Shown in pieces: positions 1 to 7,826 of a DNA stretch of 64,000 nucleotides. The stretch's first letter is position 1. The number at the start of each line of letters is the position of its first letter. Both the position numbers and the translations under genes were made by a program. Source of the DNA: Epilithonimonas zeae (lineage in GTDB: Bacteria > Bacteroidota > Bacteroidia > Flavobacteriales > Weeksellaceae); assembly GCF_023278365.1 (NCBI RefSeq), contig NZ_CP075338.1, forward strand, positions 868,001 to 932,000, in the 5' to 3' direction. The notes beneath the pieces were generated by a model. The model did not search any database. It was not told the origin of the DNA and saw only the letters and a program-made list of their open reading frames with translations.

Positions 1-1587
1 AATGTCTTTCAGGAAAGGCGATTGCGCCTCTCTGTTCAGTTTAATTGGTGTGATTCCCGGGTTTTCTACACGCACCAGTTTATCATTCACACCTTTTTCT
101 TTGTAAACAACAACATAGTTATCCTTGAAGAATTCGTTAGCAAACTTTACTACATCCGCCTTGGTAATCGCTTCGTATTGGTTGATTTCGTCCAGCTCCT
201 GCTCCCACGTTCTGTTACCTATGTAAGTTGAATATAATGTTGTAGCCAATCCATCTGCCGTTTCCCAACGTTTCATTCTCTGAACTTTTAAATCATTTAC
301 TATTGCGTTCAGCATCCAGTCTGGGAATTGTCCTTTCTTAACTAAATCGATTTGTTCCAATAGCAATTTCTTAGCATCATCAAAACTTTGTCCATCTTTT
401 GGAACCACGCTTAAAACAAATGCACCATACGTTTTGAAAGGCGATTCGTAAGCACCAGCACCTAATGTTTTTTGTTTTTGGTTGATGTTAAGGTCGATTA
501 AACCTGCGTCACCGCTGTTACTTAATATCTCTGCAACTACATCAGCTAATCTGGCTTCCTGGGTTCCGTTAGAATCTGTTCTCCAGGCCAAGGTCATTCT
601 TGGTGCAGAAGGGCTTTTCACGGTTCTTGAGACAATGCTCGTCATTGGCTCTTCAGAAACCATTTTCTTCATCGGCAACTCTTTATATTTGAATGTGCCA
701 AAATACTGATCCACCAGTTTAATTGTTTTATCAAAATCTAAATCACCAACTAAAACTACTGCCATATTATTAGGCACATAATAAGTATCAAAATATTTAT
801 GAATCGCCACCATAGAAGGACTTTTCAAATGCTCAGATGTTCCAATTGTCGTTTGCTGACCATTTGGATGTTTTGGGAAAAGCGCTTCCATCATGGCATA
901 ATTCACCAATCTTCCATCATTATCCTGAGCACGGTTGTACTCTTCGTAAACCGCTTCCAACTCTGTGTGGAATAATCTCAAAACCAATTCAGAGAAACGC
1001 TCGTGTTCAACTTTTAGCCATTTTTCCAGTTCATTGGATGGAATATTGTTTTTGTAAACCGTTTCGTCCAGCCAGGTGTGCGCATTGGTTCCGGTTGCTC
1101 CAAGAGAAGAGATCGCTTTATCATATTCGTTAGCAATCGCATATTTTGACGCTTCCTGAGAAACCTCATCGATTTTCTTGTATAATGCTTTTTTCTTTGC
1201 AGGATCTTTTTCTGCTTTGTGCTGTTCATACAAGTCGGAAATCTGTGCCAACAATGCTTTTTCTTTTGCCCAGTCGCTGGTTCCCAATTTAGAAGTTCCC
1301 TTGAAAACCATATGTTCCAGGTAATGTGCTAATCCTGTATTGTCGCTTGGGTCGTTATTAGAACCTGTTCTTACAGGAATGTAAGTCTGGATTCTTGGTG
1401 CATCATCATTTTTAGCAAGATAAACTTTCAGTCCGTTTTTTAAGGTGTAAACCCTAACGCCCGATTGGTCGTTTTTTACCGTCTCGTAGGTATAGCCTTG
1501 TTTATCTGTAGCAGTTTGTGTTTCAAATTTCTGTGCCATTGCATTCATCATAAATAATAGTGAAATCGAAATAAATAGTTTCTTCAT
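1..1587 (-). CDS. M16 family zinc metallopeptidase (C-terminus outside window)
   Basis: Secreted or periplasmic insulinase-type protease. The ATG at 1587 opens a frame that stays open to the window edge (about 529 codons seen). Residues 1-18 look like a signal peptide ending MNAMAQ. The inverted zinc motif HxxEH is at about residues 88-92 (HYLEH), and the downstream zinc-ligand glutamate region (ELEAVYEEYNR) follows about 120 residues later, as in the active M16 half. The family usually has two M16 halves and runs 650-950 residues, so a good part is cut off. Substrate is unknown; relatives in Bacteroidota are envelope peptidases. Confidence 0.9.
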   Translation of the reverse strand, partial: MKKLFISISLLFMMNAMAQKFETQTATDKQGYTYETVKNDQSGVRVYTLKNGLKVYLAKNDDAPRIQTYIPVRTGSNNDPSDNTGLAHYLEHMVFKGTSKLGTSDWAKEKALLAQISDLYEQHKAEKDPAKKKALYKKIDEVSQEASKYAIANEYDKAISSLGATGTNAHTWLDETVYKNNIPSNELEKWLKVEHERFSELVLRLFHTELEAVYEEYNRAQDNDGRLVNYAMMEALFPKHPNGQQTTIGTSEHLKSPSMVAIHKYFDTYYVPNNMAVVLVGDLDFDKTIKLVDQYFGTFKYKELPMKKMVSEEPMTSIVSRTVKSPSAPRMTLAWRTDSNGTQEARLADVVAEILSNSGDAGLIDLNINQKQKTLGAGAYESPFKTYGAFVLSVVPKDGQSFDDAKKLLLEQIDLVKKGQFPDWMLNAIVNDLKVQRMKRWETADGLATTLYSTYIGNRTWEQELDEINQYEAITKADVVKFANEFFKDNYVVVYKEKGVNDKLVRVENPGITPIKLNREAQSPFLKDI

Positions 1588-1749
1588 AGTAATACTTTTA
1601 TTTTTTCGGAGCGTAATTTACGCAACATTTTATTAGTCACAAAGAATTGAAAATTGTTACTTAGATGAATAAAGAATGGTCTTTTGAAAAATAATATTTG
1701 ATTTTGTCATTGCCAACGAATTAAACCAATCTTTTATTAATTTTAGGAT

Positions 1750-2061
1750 ATGAAACCTGGCTTTATTTATATAATGACCAATAAAAACAACACTACATTA
1801 TACGTTGGTGCTACATCCAATTTGCCCCAAAGAGTCATAGAACACAGACAGAACAAATATCAAAACAGCTTTACCAGCAGATATAATTTGTACAAATTGG
1901 TTTATTAGGAATCTTTTCAGGAGATTGGAGATGCTATTGCCAGAGAAAAACAAATAAAAGCTGGTTCCAGACAAAAGAAAATAGATTTGATTCAGTCAAT
2001 TAATCCTGATTGGAAAGATTTGTATGATGATATTAAAGATATCTTTGATCCATTTTATTAG
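1750..2061 (+). pseudogene. GIY-YIG endonuclease family protein, broken by an in-frame TAG
   Basis: Reading from ATG 1750 gives a 103-codon frame that matches the small GIY-YIG (URI-type) nuclease family: GFIYIM near residue 4, LYVGAT near 17, the RVIEHR motif near 28 and AIAREKQIK in the second half. A TAG stop at 1906-1908 interrupts it at codon 53, after KLVY; the frame continues unchanged to TAG at 2059. Family members usually have an aromatic or similar residue there, so one base change (TAT to TAG) explains the break. Such genes are common and multi-copy in Flavobacteriia. It could also be a sequencing error. Confidence 0.8.
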
Positions 2062-2067
2062 ATGCAA

Positions 2068-2303
2068 CCGTCATTGCGAGCGACAGCGAAGCAATCTCAA
2101 AAATGTCATTACGAACATGAGTGAAGCAATCTTTAATAATTTTAATTTGTAATTACCACTGTCATTGCGAGCGATAGCGAAGCAATCTCTATCAATATCA
2201 TTACGAATCACCTCTACTATTTTGAATGGTATTTTTTATCTCAACTTAAAATACGTTTAGATGAATGTTTTTTGAGATTGCTTCACTTTGTTCGCAATGA
2301 CAA
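2068..2303. repeat. Cluster of four dispersed-repeat copies (GTCATTGCGAGCGA family)
   Basis: The 488-bp stretch 2062-2549 has no gene. Copies of a roughly 30-bp element with the pattern GTCATTnCGA...GAAGCAATCT lie at about 2068-2099, 2103-2133 and 2159-2190 in direct orientation, and one lies inverted at about 2274-2303. A weaker relative precedes the GIY-YIG pseudogene near 1695. The inverted copy could pair with any upstream copy in RNA. A diverged hairpin form of the same pattern occurs at 36887-36962. Nothing else was recognised up to 2549. Confidence 0.75.
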
Positions 2304-2549
2304 TAACCTTGCAAACTCCCCGTCTGATAACGTTATTAATTCCTCAAAATGTTTTCTTAGTTCCAAACTCATTAGCGTTGTTTTTGCCTGTTAATCAAAG
2401 ATAGGGATTGTTTTGGGTTAAATTATCTTTCCTTCAGCATTCCAATTGTATCGTTTGTTTTTCCAAAACCAATTATCTTATTACCTTCTATTCTCATCTT
2501 TATTGAATCTTTATAAGTCAGCAAGAAAATTTTTTATGGATTTTCACAA

Positions 2550-3404
2550 TTATTGTTTAAAGTTCCTCAAATCATTTAGCATTGATTGTCCTGCATCACT
2601 ATCCCAGAATTCTTTTTCATTTTTTTCTATTTCCTTCCACATTTTATCAGTTTGCTGTTGATTAGGTTGCTTCGCTTGGTCAATTTGTTTAATTCTATTC
2701 AAAAAAAAACTACTGATAAATTTGTCATTTAATTCTTGAGGAATATTTAAAATGCCATTATTTAATTTTATAGTAGTTGTTTGATTTTCGTATCTATAAC
2801 CTTTTACTGGTGCCCAAAATATGAACCGTAAAAACTTGGCATAAATTGCTACTTTAGAAAAATCATTATTATGTACAATCGTCGCATCAATAAATCGTGT
2901 AAAATACAAATCGGAGTTTAGCAAATTTGAATTGCCATTGTAAATTAGTCTATCTGTGAAAAATATGTTTAGGTTGTTAAAGTTTATTGGATACTTAAAA
3001 TTTATTAAAAATTCTCGCCATTCAGACTCTACATCTTTTAAAAAACTAAGAAGAATTTCATTCTTCACAGAAGGATGACTTAGTTGATTTATTAAAACTC
3101 TCCAAAGCATAGAAATTACAAAATAGCCAAGATTTTCATCGTATTGGAATTCTGTTTTATTCTCTTTTAAATAAGGGAAAAATATATTATTAGCAAACCA
3201 TCTTTCACGTTTGCTAAAAAGCTGTTCACAATCATTACATAATAAATATTCTTTAGTTCCATCTTGATGCCTGATATCTGGATTTTCAATATTTCGAAGA
3301 TATTTACTTCCTGTAGATTTCAGATAGTCAAAAGTAAATTTTGGAATTATATGACTATGTTTCAATTCTTTTTTTTGTAAATCCAACTTACAAATATCAA
3401 TCAT
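2550..3404 (-). CDS. HNH-like protein of unknown function
   Basis: A 284-residue soluble protein starting at ATG 3404. The N-terminus has HSHIIPKF (residues 16-23) and a CNDC pair (C56, C59) followed by EQLFSKRE. This spacing resembles a degenerate HNH/treble-clef nuclease, where CxxC binds zinc and the histidine is catalytic. The rest of the protein is not recognisable. It stands alone among repeats, with no operon partner, and AT-rich codon use suggests an accessory gene. It could be a nuclease of a small defence or mobile module, but no partner supports that. The function is inference only. Confidence 0.65.
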   Translation of the reverse strand: MIDICKLDLQKKELKHSHIIPKFTFDYLKSTGSKYLRNIENPDIRHQDGTKEYLLCNDCEQLFSKRERWFANNIFFPYLKENKTEFQYDENLGYFVISMLWRVLINQLSHPSVKNEILLSFLKDVESEWREFLINFKYPINFNNLNIFFTDRLIYNGNSNLLNSDLYFTRFIDATIVHNNDFSKVAIYAKFLRFIFWAPVKGYRYENQTTTIKLNNGILNIPQELNDKFISSFFLNRIKQIDQAKQPNQQQTDKMWKEIEKNEKEFWDSDAGQSMLNDLRNFKQ

Positions 3405-3476
3405 AATTTTTTTGTAAATATCTAAAATTAAACTTTATCATTAAAACTAACAAAAAAACACCTTCATCCACTTCAC

Positions 3477-3696
3477 AAGTGGCTAAAGGTGGTTGGTCAA
3501 GTGGTTGCAACGGGTTTAGAACCGGCTGTAACCATTTCCATAACCGGTTGCAGGTGGTTACCTAAGTGGTCTAGGGCGGTTGTAGACCACCCAAAGGTGG
3601 TTAGGTAAGTGGGTATGACCACTTGTACAACCAGTCGCAGGTAGTTCGAGACCGGTTGCAACCATTTCGGAACCGGGTAAAGGGTGGTTCGGGAGG
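3477..3696. repeat. Degenerate 22-bp tandem repeat array (10 units)
   Basis: The sequence breaks into ten 22-nt units starting at 3477, 3499, 3521, 3543, 3565, 3587, 3609, 3631, 3653 and 3675. Units are not identical but share GGTTGCA / GGTGGTT cores, several containing GTTGCAAC dyads. GC content is far above the flanks. A 22-nt period is not a multiple of three, so it is not a coding repeat. In the orientation of the minus-strand gene at 3732-4220, the array starts 35 nt after its stop codon. See the comparable arrays at 57951 and 63072. Confidence 0.8.
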
Positions 3697-3723
3697 GGGG
3701 TACCCCCCCCTCCCGAACCACCC
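3682..3723 (-). terminator. Very strong GC-rich hairpin downstream of the 162-aa gene
   Basis: The arms 3682-3700 and 3705-3723 are a perfect 19-bp inverted repeat with a 4-nt loop (TACC). The arms contain a run of G/C and the motif GGTTCGGGA. It lies 9 nt after the minus-strand stop at 3732 and overlaps the last unit of the 22-bp array. There is no clear U-tract, so it may act as a transcript-end stabiliser rather than a classical terminator. Confidence 0.6.
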
Positions 3724-3731
3724 CCTCCAGA

Positions 3732-4220
3732 CTAATCTTGTTTTTCAGATTCTCCAGGAATGGTGGACGTTGGCGCAATAAAAAACTGCTTCATATCGTC
3801 GTAGATAACATTGGTACCCGGAACGTTTTCGCTGGACAGATATTTCACATTTCGGTAAAACGTCAGCGAGTTGTGATAGTTGTCAAAATCCAGCAAAATC
3901 TTGGTGTCAGAGAACTGCTCGGTCAAAGAATTCAGTCTTTGCATACGGCTTTCCATCTGTTGCCTTGCATCATAATCTTTGTCATACTCGGCTTTGTCCA
4001 AAAACGGCGGAACATACTGCGGACACTGCTCCATATAGCCTTTGGCTTTGTTCACAAAGAGTTTGTTCTGCTCGGCGATACTGCCGTACTGCTGGCGCTG
4101 TTCGGGCGTCAGGTTGATGGTTTTGCCTATCAACACAGATTCGATGATGCTGATAGCGTCGTCTAGTTTTGTAAGTTCTGCATTGGAGAACTCTACACTG
4201 ATTAAATTTTCTAGTGCCAT
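3732..4220 (-). CDS. Conserved hypothetical protein, 162 aa, helical
   Basis: Starts MALENLISVEF at ATG 4220; no signal peptide or membrane segment. The protein is largely helical and charged, with LTPEQRQQYGS near residue 37 and an alternating polar/hydrophobic pattern. I recognise it only as a type of hypothetical protein seen in Flavobacteriia, with no assigned function. An array and a strong hairpin follow its stop, and a possible 48-codon ORF precedes it. GC content is higher than in its neighbours. Confidence 0.7.
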   Translation of the reverse strand: MALENLISVEFSNAELTKLDDAISIIESVLIGKTINLTPEQRQQYGSIAEQNKLFVNKAKGYMEQCPQYVPPFLDKAEYDKDYDARQQMESRMQRLNSLTEQFSDTKILLDFDNYHNSLTFYRNVKYLSSENVPGTNVIYDDMKQFFIAPTSTIPGESEKQD

Positions 4221-4306
4221 TTGTCTTTTTGTTTTTAAAAATTAATATTAAAGTGAATTATAAAGAATATACAGCAAGTGGCAATGCTTGTCGGTATATC
4301 AATTAT

Positions 4307-4453
4307 CTAGAGTGTGATTGGGAAATTAATCACATCATTAATCCCTGAAAATATTCCAAAGACTGTCTGAGATGTAATGTTGAGGTTGGATTGTTCTGCT
4401 GTTGCAGATTTTGCCAGCGGTAAATCTTGGCAAAATGGAGATTTTGTAATCAT
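4307..4453 (-). CDS. Possible small ORF (48 aa) upstream of the 162-aa gene
   Basis: A 49-codon frame from ATG 4453 to TAG at 4307 encodes a peptide beginning MITKSPFCQD and ending INFPITL. It is co-oriented with, and 86 nt upstream of, the 162-aa gene. The amino-acid makeup is plausible and the GC content matches that gene, but there is no domain. The remainder of the gene-free stretch 4221-4727 shows nothing else I can identify. Confidence 0.35.
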   Translation of the reverse strand: MITKSPFCQDLPLAKSATAEQSNLNITSQTVFGIFSGINDVINFPITL

Positions 4454-4727
4454 TTTTAATATCATTTGTGTGTAAGACAAATATATCTAAAATATTGATA
4501 CAGCAATGGTTCGACTAAAAATAGTCTTAATACAGAAAAATTTAAAGGAACGGAGAATAAAAGCCTTACGACAATGTTGTATCTGCATTGGTTTAAAAGG
4601 TCTGAAATTTGCTACCAGACTGGGCTGGGCAATTAATGGTTTTTCTCAATAGACATCGGCATTCGGTTCTTGTTGAAAACTAAATTGTTATTCGGAATCA
4701 GTCAAAAAAATTAAATTTTATATCATT

Positions 4728-5282
4728 ATGCAAAACATTACACAAACTATTACCAAGTATTCTGCCGCGGCAATGGTTGCTATCTTTTCGCTTTCACTTC
4801 AATCCTGTTCAGAATCTCCAGACCAATTTTTTGGAATTGCAGTTCTGAATACCAATACCATCAATGATTTTGCAACCCCGATTTTGGCAAAACATATTAA
4901 TGATGAAACGGTAGAATTTGCTGACATCCCTTCCAGCAAGAAGAAAGGCAACGAAGCCATAACAATGGTCAATAACAAAATCGCTTATCTGGAAAAATCT
5001 TTGAACGATATCAAAGCGCTGAATGCTAATTCTGACGACAGAAAGGCCATCAAGGAAAAATCTGTAGCGTTGTATGAATATGTCATCCCTGTCTATAAAA
5101 ATGAATACACCAATTATGCAAAACTCTGCGACAGCAAAGCAGACCAAGCCAAGAAAGACGAAATCATCAGTGCTATTGAACAAAAATATGCGACGAAATT
5201 CGAACAGATGTATATCGATCTGATGGATGACGGAAAAGCTTTTGCCAAAGAAAATAACCTGAATGTTAATTGGGGAAACTAA
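4728..5282 (+). CDS. Predicted lipoprotein, unknown function
   Basis: A 184-residue protein with an N-terminal signal and a lipobox LQSC (Cys27), so probably anchored in the outer or inner membrane facing the periplasm. The mature part is helical and rich in Lys, Asp and Asn, with no recognised domain. The ATG at 4728 is the natural start for the signal peptide. It is followed 128 nt later by the DUF3817 gene on the same strand and may share its transcript. Confidence 0.7.
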   Translation: MQNITQTITKYSAAAMVAIFSLSLQSCSESPDQFFGIAVLNTNTINDFATPILAKHINDETVEFADIPSSKKKGNEAITMVNNKIAYLEKSLNDIKALNANSDDRKAIKEKSVALYEYVIPVYKNEYTNYAKLCDSKADQAKKDEIISAIEQKYATKFEQMYIDLMDDGKAFAKENNLNVNWGN

Positions 5283-5410
5283 TAGAATTTGAAAATGCTT
5301 ATGAATATTGATGAAAATTTTAACTTCGGAACAGGATTCGCCTTTAGATTCTAGGATGTAATTCGTTTCTTTGTCTTTTTAATATCAATATTATTTCAAA
5401 TCAACATATA

Positions 5411-5725
5411 ATGTCAGAAGGTAAAAAATTCAAACTAATCAATCTTTATCGTCATACGGCTGTGGTGGAAGCCATTTCTTATTTGATTCTGTTGTTTATT
5501 GCAATGCCTTTAAAATATATTTGGGATATCCCAGAAGGTGTCAAATATATGGGATGGATCCACGGTTGGTTGTTTCTTTTCTACTTTGCGGTGCTGATTG
5601 CAGCAGCTTTTAAATACCGTTGGAATATTTTGAGAGTTGTTTATTATCTGATTGCATCGGTACTTCCCTTTCTGCCTTTCCTGATTGATAAGCAATTGAA
5701 GCAGGAATCACTGTCGGCTCAATAA
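5411..5725 (+). CDS. DUF3817 family small membrane protein
   Basis: A 104-residue integral membrane protein with three predicted transmembrane segments (about 18-36, 48-67, 73-92). The opening LYRHTAVVEAISYLILL and the central MGWIHGWLF match the DUF3817 family, whose members are about 100 residues and of unknown function. A strong terminator follows directly. Family assignment is fairly sure; role unknown. Confidence 0.8.
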   Translation: MSEGKKFKLINLYRHTAVVEAISYLILLFIAMPLKYIWDIPEGVKYMGWIHGWLFLFYFAVLIAAAFKYRWNILRVVYYLIASVLPFLPFLIDKQLKQESLSAQ

Positions 5726-5759
5726 AAAAAGACCAGCTTTTATTTAAACTGGTCTTTTT
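5726..5759. terminator. Bidirectional intrinsic terminator
   Basis: Arms 5726-5736 and 5749-5759 are a perfect 11-bp inverted repeat (AAAAAGACCAG / CTGGTCTTTTT). It sits between the convergent stops at 5725 and 5769, with T-runs on both strands. Confidence 0.85.
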
Positions 5760-5768
5760 ATTTGGATT

Positions 5769-6206
5769 TTATTTAACCAAAACAGTTACAATCTTATCAT
5801 CTTTGCCGTCACCATCCACATCATCATAGTCTGATACGAACTGCAATTCGTTATTGGTTCTACTTACTATTTCAACATCTTCTCCGTCGATAATAAGTTT
5901 TTTTGCATTATGATCATAACTGTAAGAGACCGTTACGATACCATAATTTTTACAATCCCCTGCTCCGTCTGTGTTATAAATATGCGATGTCATTTTATTA
6001 TCAGACTTGAAATCAAAAGTGCTGGCCTTATAACAATCGGTGTAAGCCGTATTGGAGATGGTTACACCATTGCTGCCAACCACGATTTCTCTGGATGGAC
6101 TCCAAATGCCAACAATGGAAAACTCCTGGGTACTTTCTTCATCCTTTGAACAAGAGCTTGCTAAAAGACCGATGGTACATAGTGCTAATAAGATATTCTT
6201 TTTCAT
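5769..6206 (-). CDS. Lipocalin-like lipoprotein
   Basis: A 145-residue predicted lipoprotein: signal peptide with lipobox ASSC (Cys19). The mature start IVGIWSPSREIV resembles the G-x-W motif of Bacteroidota lipocalin-like proteins, followed by beta strands ending in KIVTVLVK. An acidic DVDGDGKDD stretch near residues 128-136 resembles a calcium-binding loop. Convergent with the DUF3817 gene across a shared terminator. A small ligand-binding or structural role is likely, but the ligand is unknown. Confidence 0.7.
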   Translation of the reverse strand: MKKNILLALCTIGLLASSCSKDEESTQEFSIVGIWSPSREIVVGSNGVTISNTAYTDCYKASTFDFKSDNKMTSHIYNTDGAGDCKNYGIVTVSYSYDHNAKKLIIDGEDVEIVSRTNNELQFVSDYDDVDGDGKDDKIVTVLVK

Positions 6207-6258
6207 TTTTCGTAACTTTTTACTAAAATAAAGATTTTTTCTTTGATAATTTATTATT

Positions 6259-7293
6259 TTAAATCACACGCAAAAAAGCCATCGTGTCCACATTATCTGC
6301 GTAAGTATCCAACGAAGGATTTTGTGTTTCTCCAAAACCTATCGATTCTAATCCCAATTCTGGTTTAGCTACAATTGTTTGGATTTCTTCTTTATTATCT
6401 TCAACAAATTGCTTCACTTCTTCCAAGGTTTCATAACGTGAAAAATTAATCACAGACAACGGACTGAACAACTTCTCATCTTCCTTCAGCATTACAAAAT
6501 TATTATCCCAGAACTGGTCTTGATTCAACAGATAAATAGCTCTGTTATAATCGTAATTATTCGCATATTTGTTATGATTGATGATATCTTTATAATTGAT
6601 AAAATTCTCAAAAAGTCCATCCAGTTTCATTTCTTTTGGAATCAAAATTCGGGTTACATTTCTGCAGCCCAGTCCATAATATCGGAATATATCATCGGCT
6701 AATAATTGTAATTCTTCATCAGTTTCATCACCTTTCAAGACCGCAATAGAAGTTCTATTTTTTCTGATGATGCTTAGATTATCTTTGAAATAATATTCTA
6801 AATATCTTGCTGTGTTGTTGCTTCCTGTTGCAATCACAGCATCAAAGTTTTCTAATCTTTCTACGATGTGATATTCGATTCCGTTATTAGAAAATTCATT
6901 CCATAATTCTAATAAAAAAGGTAAAACCAATCGATCTTTTGAAGATAATTTGATAACCGGAATATGATTACTCAAAACCACTGAAATAATATCATGAAAT
7001 CCAACCAACGGGATATTTCCAGCCAATATCAATCCTACTCTTTTAGATGTATTTGATAACTGATATTTGGACAGCCAATTTTCAATATTTTCTTTTGTGA
7101 AAAGACTTGCCCATTGTTGCAAATTATATCTTTGATTCTCTTGCGTGAACCACGGATTTTCGATTTCAGAACGCTTCATCAGATAAGCCAATCGCTCTTC
7201 TTTTTCGTTGTAATGGTCATCATCATTTTTAATGAAATTTTGGATGAATTCTCCTAATTTTTCAAGTCCTGAAATTTTGTATTCGTTCAGCAT
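6259..7293 (-). CDS. LuxC-like acyl-CoA reductase
   Basis: A 344-residue cytosolic enzyme of the aldehyde dehydrogenase superfamily, acyl-CoA reductase (LuxC) branch. LILAGNIPLVGFHD is the nucleotide-binding region and YYGLGCRNVTRI carries the probable catalytic cysteine. I place the start at ATG 7293 (MLNEYKISG). A longer frame to 7413 adds a 40-residue hydrophobic stretch, but it would run through the divergent ferredoxin gene and its promoter. It may reduce fatty acyl-CoA to aldehyde using NADPH; the substrate is not shown by the sequence. Confidence 0.85.
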   Translation of the reverse strand: MLNEYKISGLEKLGEFIQNFIKNDDDHYNEKEERLAYLMKRSEIENPWFTQENQRYNLQQWASLFTKENIENWLSKYQLSNTSKRVGLILAGNIPLVGFHDIISVVLSNHIPVIKLSSKDRLVLPFLLELWNEFSNNGIEYHIVERLENFDAVIATGSNNTARYLEYYFKDNLSIIRKNRTSIAVLKGDETDEELQLLADDIFRYYGLGCRNVTRILIPKEMKLDGLFENFINYKDIINHNKYANNYDYNRAIYLLNQDQFWDNNFVMLKEDEKLFSPLSVINFSRYETLEEVKQFVEDNKEEIQTIVAKPELGLESIGFGETQNPSLDTYADNVDTMAFLRVI

Positions 7294-7310
7294 AGCTGGC
7301 TTTTTTTTTG

Positions 7311-7318
7311 TAATTTTG
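7311..7318 (+). promoter_or_regulatory. Bacteroidota -7 element (TAATTTTG) for the ferredoxin gene
   Basis: Perfect match to TAnnTTTG, 24 nt upstream of the ferredoxin ATG. It lies in the 49-nt gap between the divergent starts at 7293 and 7343, which supports the shorter start of the acyl-CoA reductase. No -33 element is obvious. Confidence 0.55.
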
Positions 7319-7342
7319 TGCAAAATTAAAAATAAAATAGCA

Positions 7343-7693
7343 ATGGCTATCAAGATAACTGACGAATGTATCAATTGTGGCGCTTGTGAACCGGAATGTC
7401 CGAACACCGCCATCTATGAAGGAGCAGTAGATTGGAAAGCGTCCGAAGGGACATCTTTGAAAGGAATGGTGGTTTTATCTTCCGGACTTTCCGTTAACGC
7501 AGATGCTGCCCAACAGCCTGTGGAAGATGATTATTACTTCATTGTAACCGACAAATGTACCGAGTGTAAAGGTTTCCACGAGGAACCACAGTGCGCAGCT
7601 GTTTGCCCTGTTGACTGTTGTGTTCCCGATGAAGATAATGTAGAAACAGAAGAAGAATTGTTGGCGAAAAAAGCTTTCCTTCACAACGAATAA
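7343..7693 (+). CDS. 4Fe-4S dicluster ferredoxin
   Basis: A 116-residue low-potential electron carrier with two cysteine clusters. The first is CINCGACEPECP (residues 9-20). The second starts CTECKGFHEEPQC and ends CPVDCC. The 20+ residues inserted between clusters and in the second cluster fit the 7Fe/8Fe YfhL-like group. The start is ATG 7343 (MAIKITDEC); the upstream frame extension is not family-like. It lies between the acyl-CoA reductase (divergent) and serC, with 133 nt to serC. Confidence 0.9.
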   Translation: MAIKITDECINCGACEPECPNTAIYEGAVDWKASEGTSLKGMVVLSSGLSVNADAAQQPVEDDYYFIVTDKCTECKGFHEEPQCAAVCPVDCCVPDEDNVETEEELLAKKAFLHNE

Positions 7694-7826
7694 TGTCAGA
7701 ATTTAGAAGTTGAATGACCGAAGATTACAATTCGTTTTCGGAAGTTTGCTTAAATTCTAATTCTGAAAACATAATATTAAAAACATCCGTCTCCCAACAT
7801 CGGACATCGGACAAAAAAATAAATAA

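Noticed and set aside
2446-2661. 71-codon plus-strand ORF
   Set aside because: Mostly antisense to the HNH-like gene and to AT-rich spacer; no coding character.
3477-3731. Diversity-generating retroelement template or variable region
   Set aside because: No reverse transcriptase gene, and the unit differences are not restricted to adenines.
3497-3778. 93-codon minus-strand ORF across the 22-bp array
   Set aside because: It arises because the repeats lack stops; it overlaps the end of the 162-aa gene and the hairpin, and its composition is repeat-driven.
7294-7413. N-terminal extension of the acyl-CoA reductase with a membrane helix
   Set aside because: It would overlap the divergent ferredoxin gene and its promoter; LuxC-type enzymes start near MLNEY.
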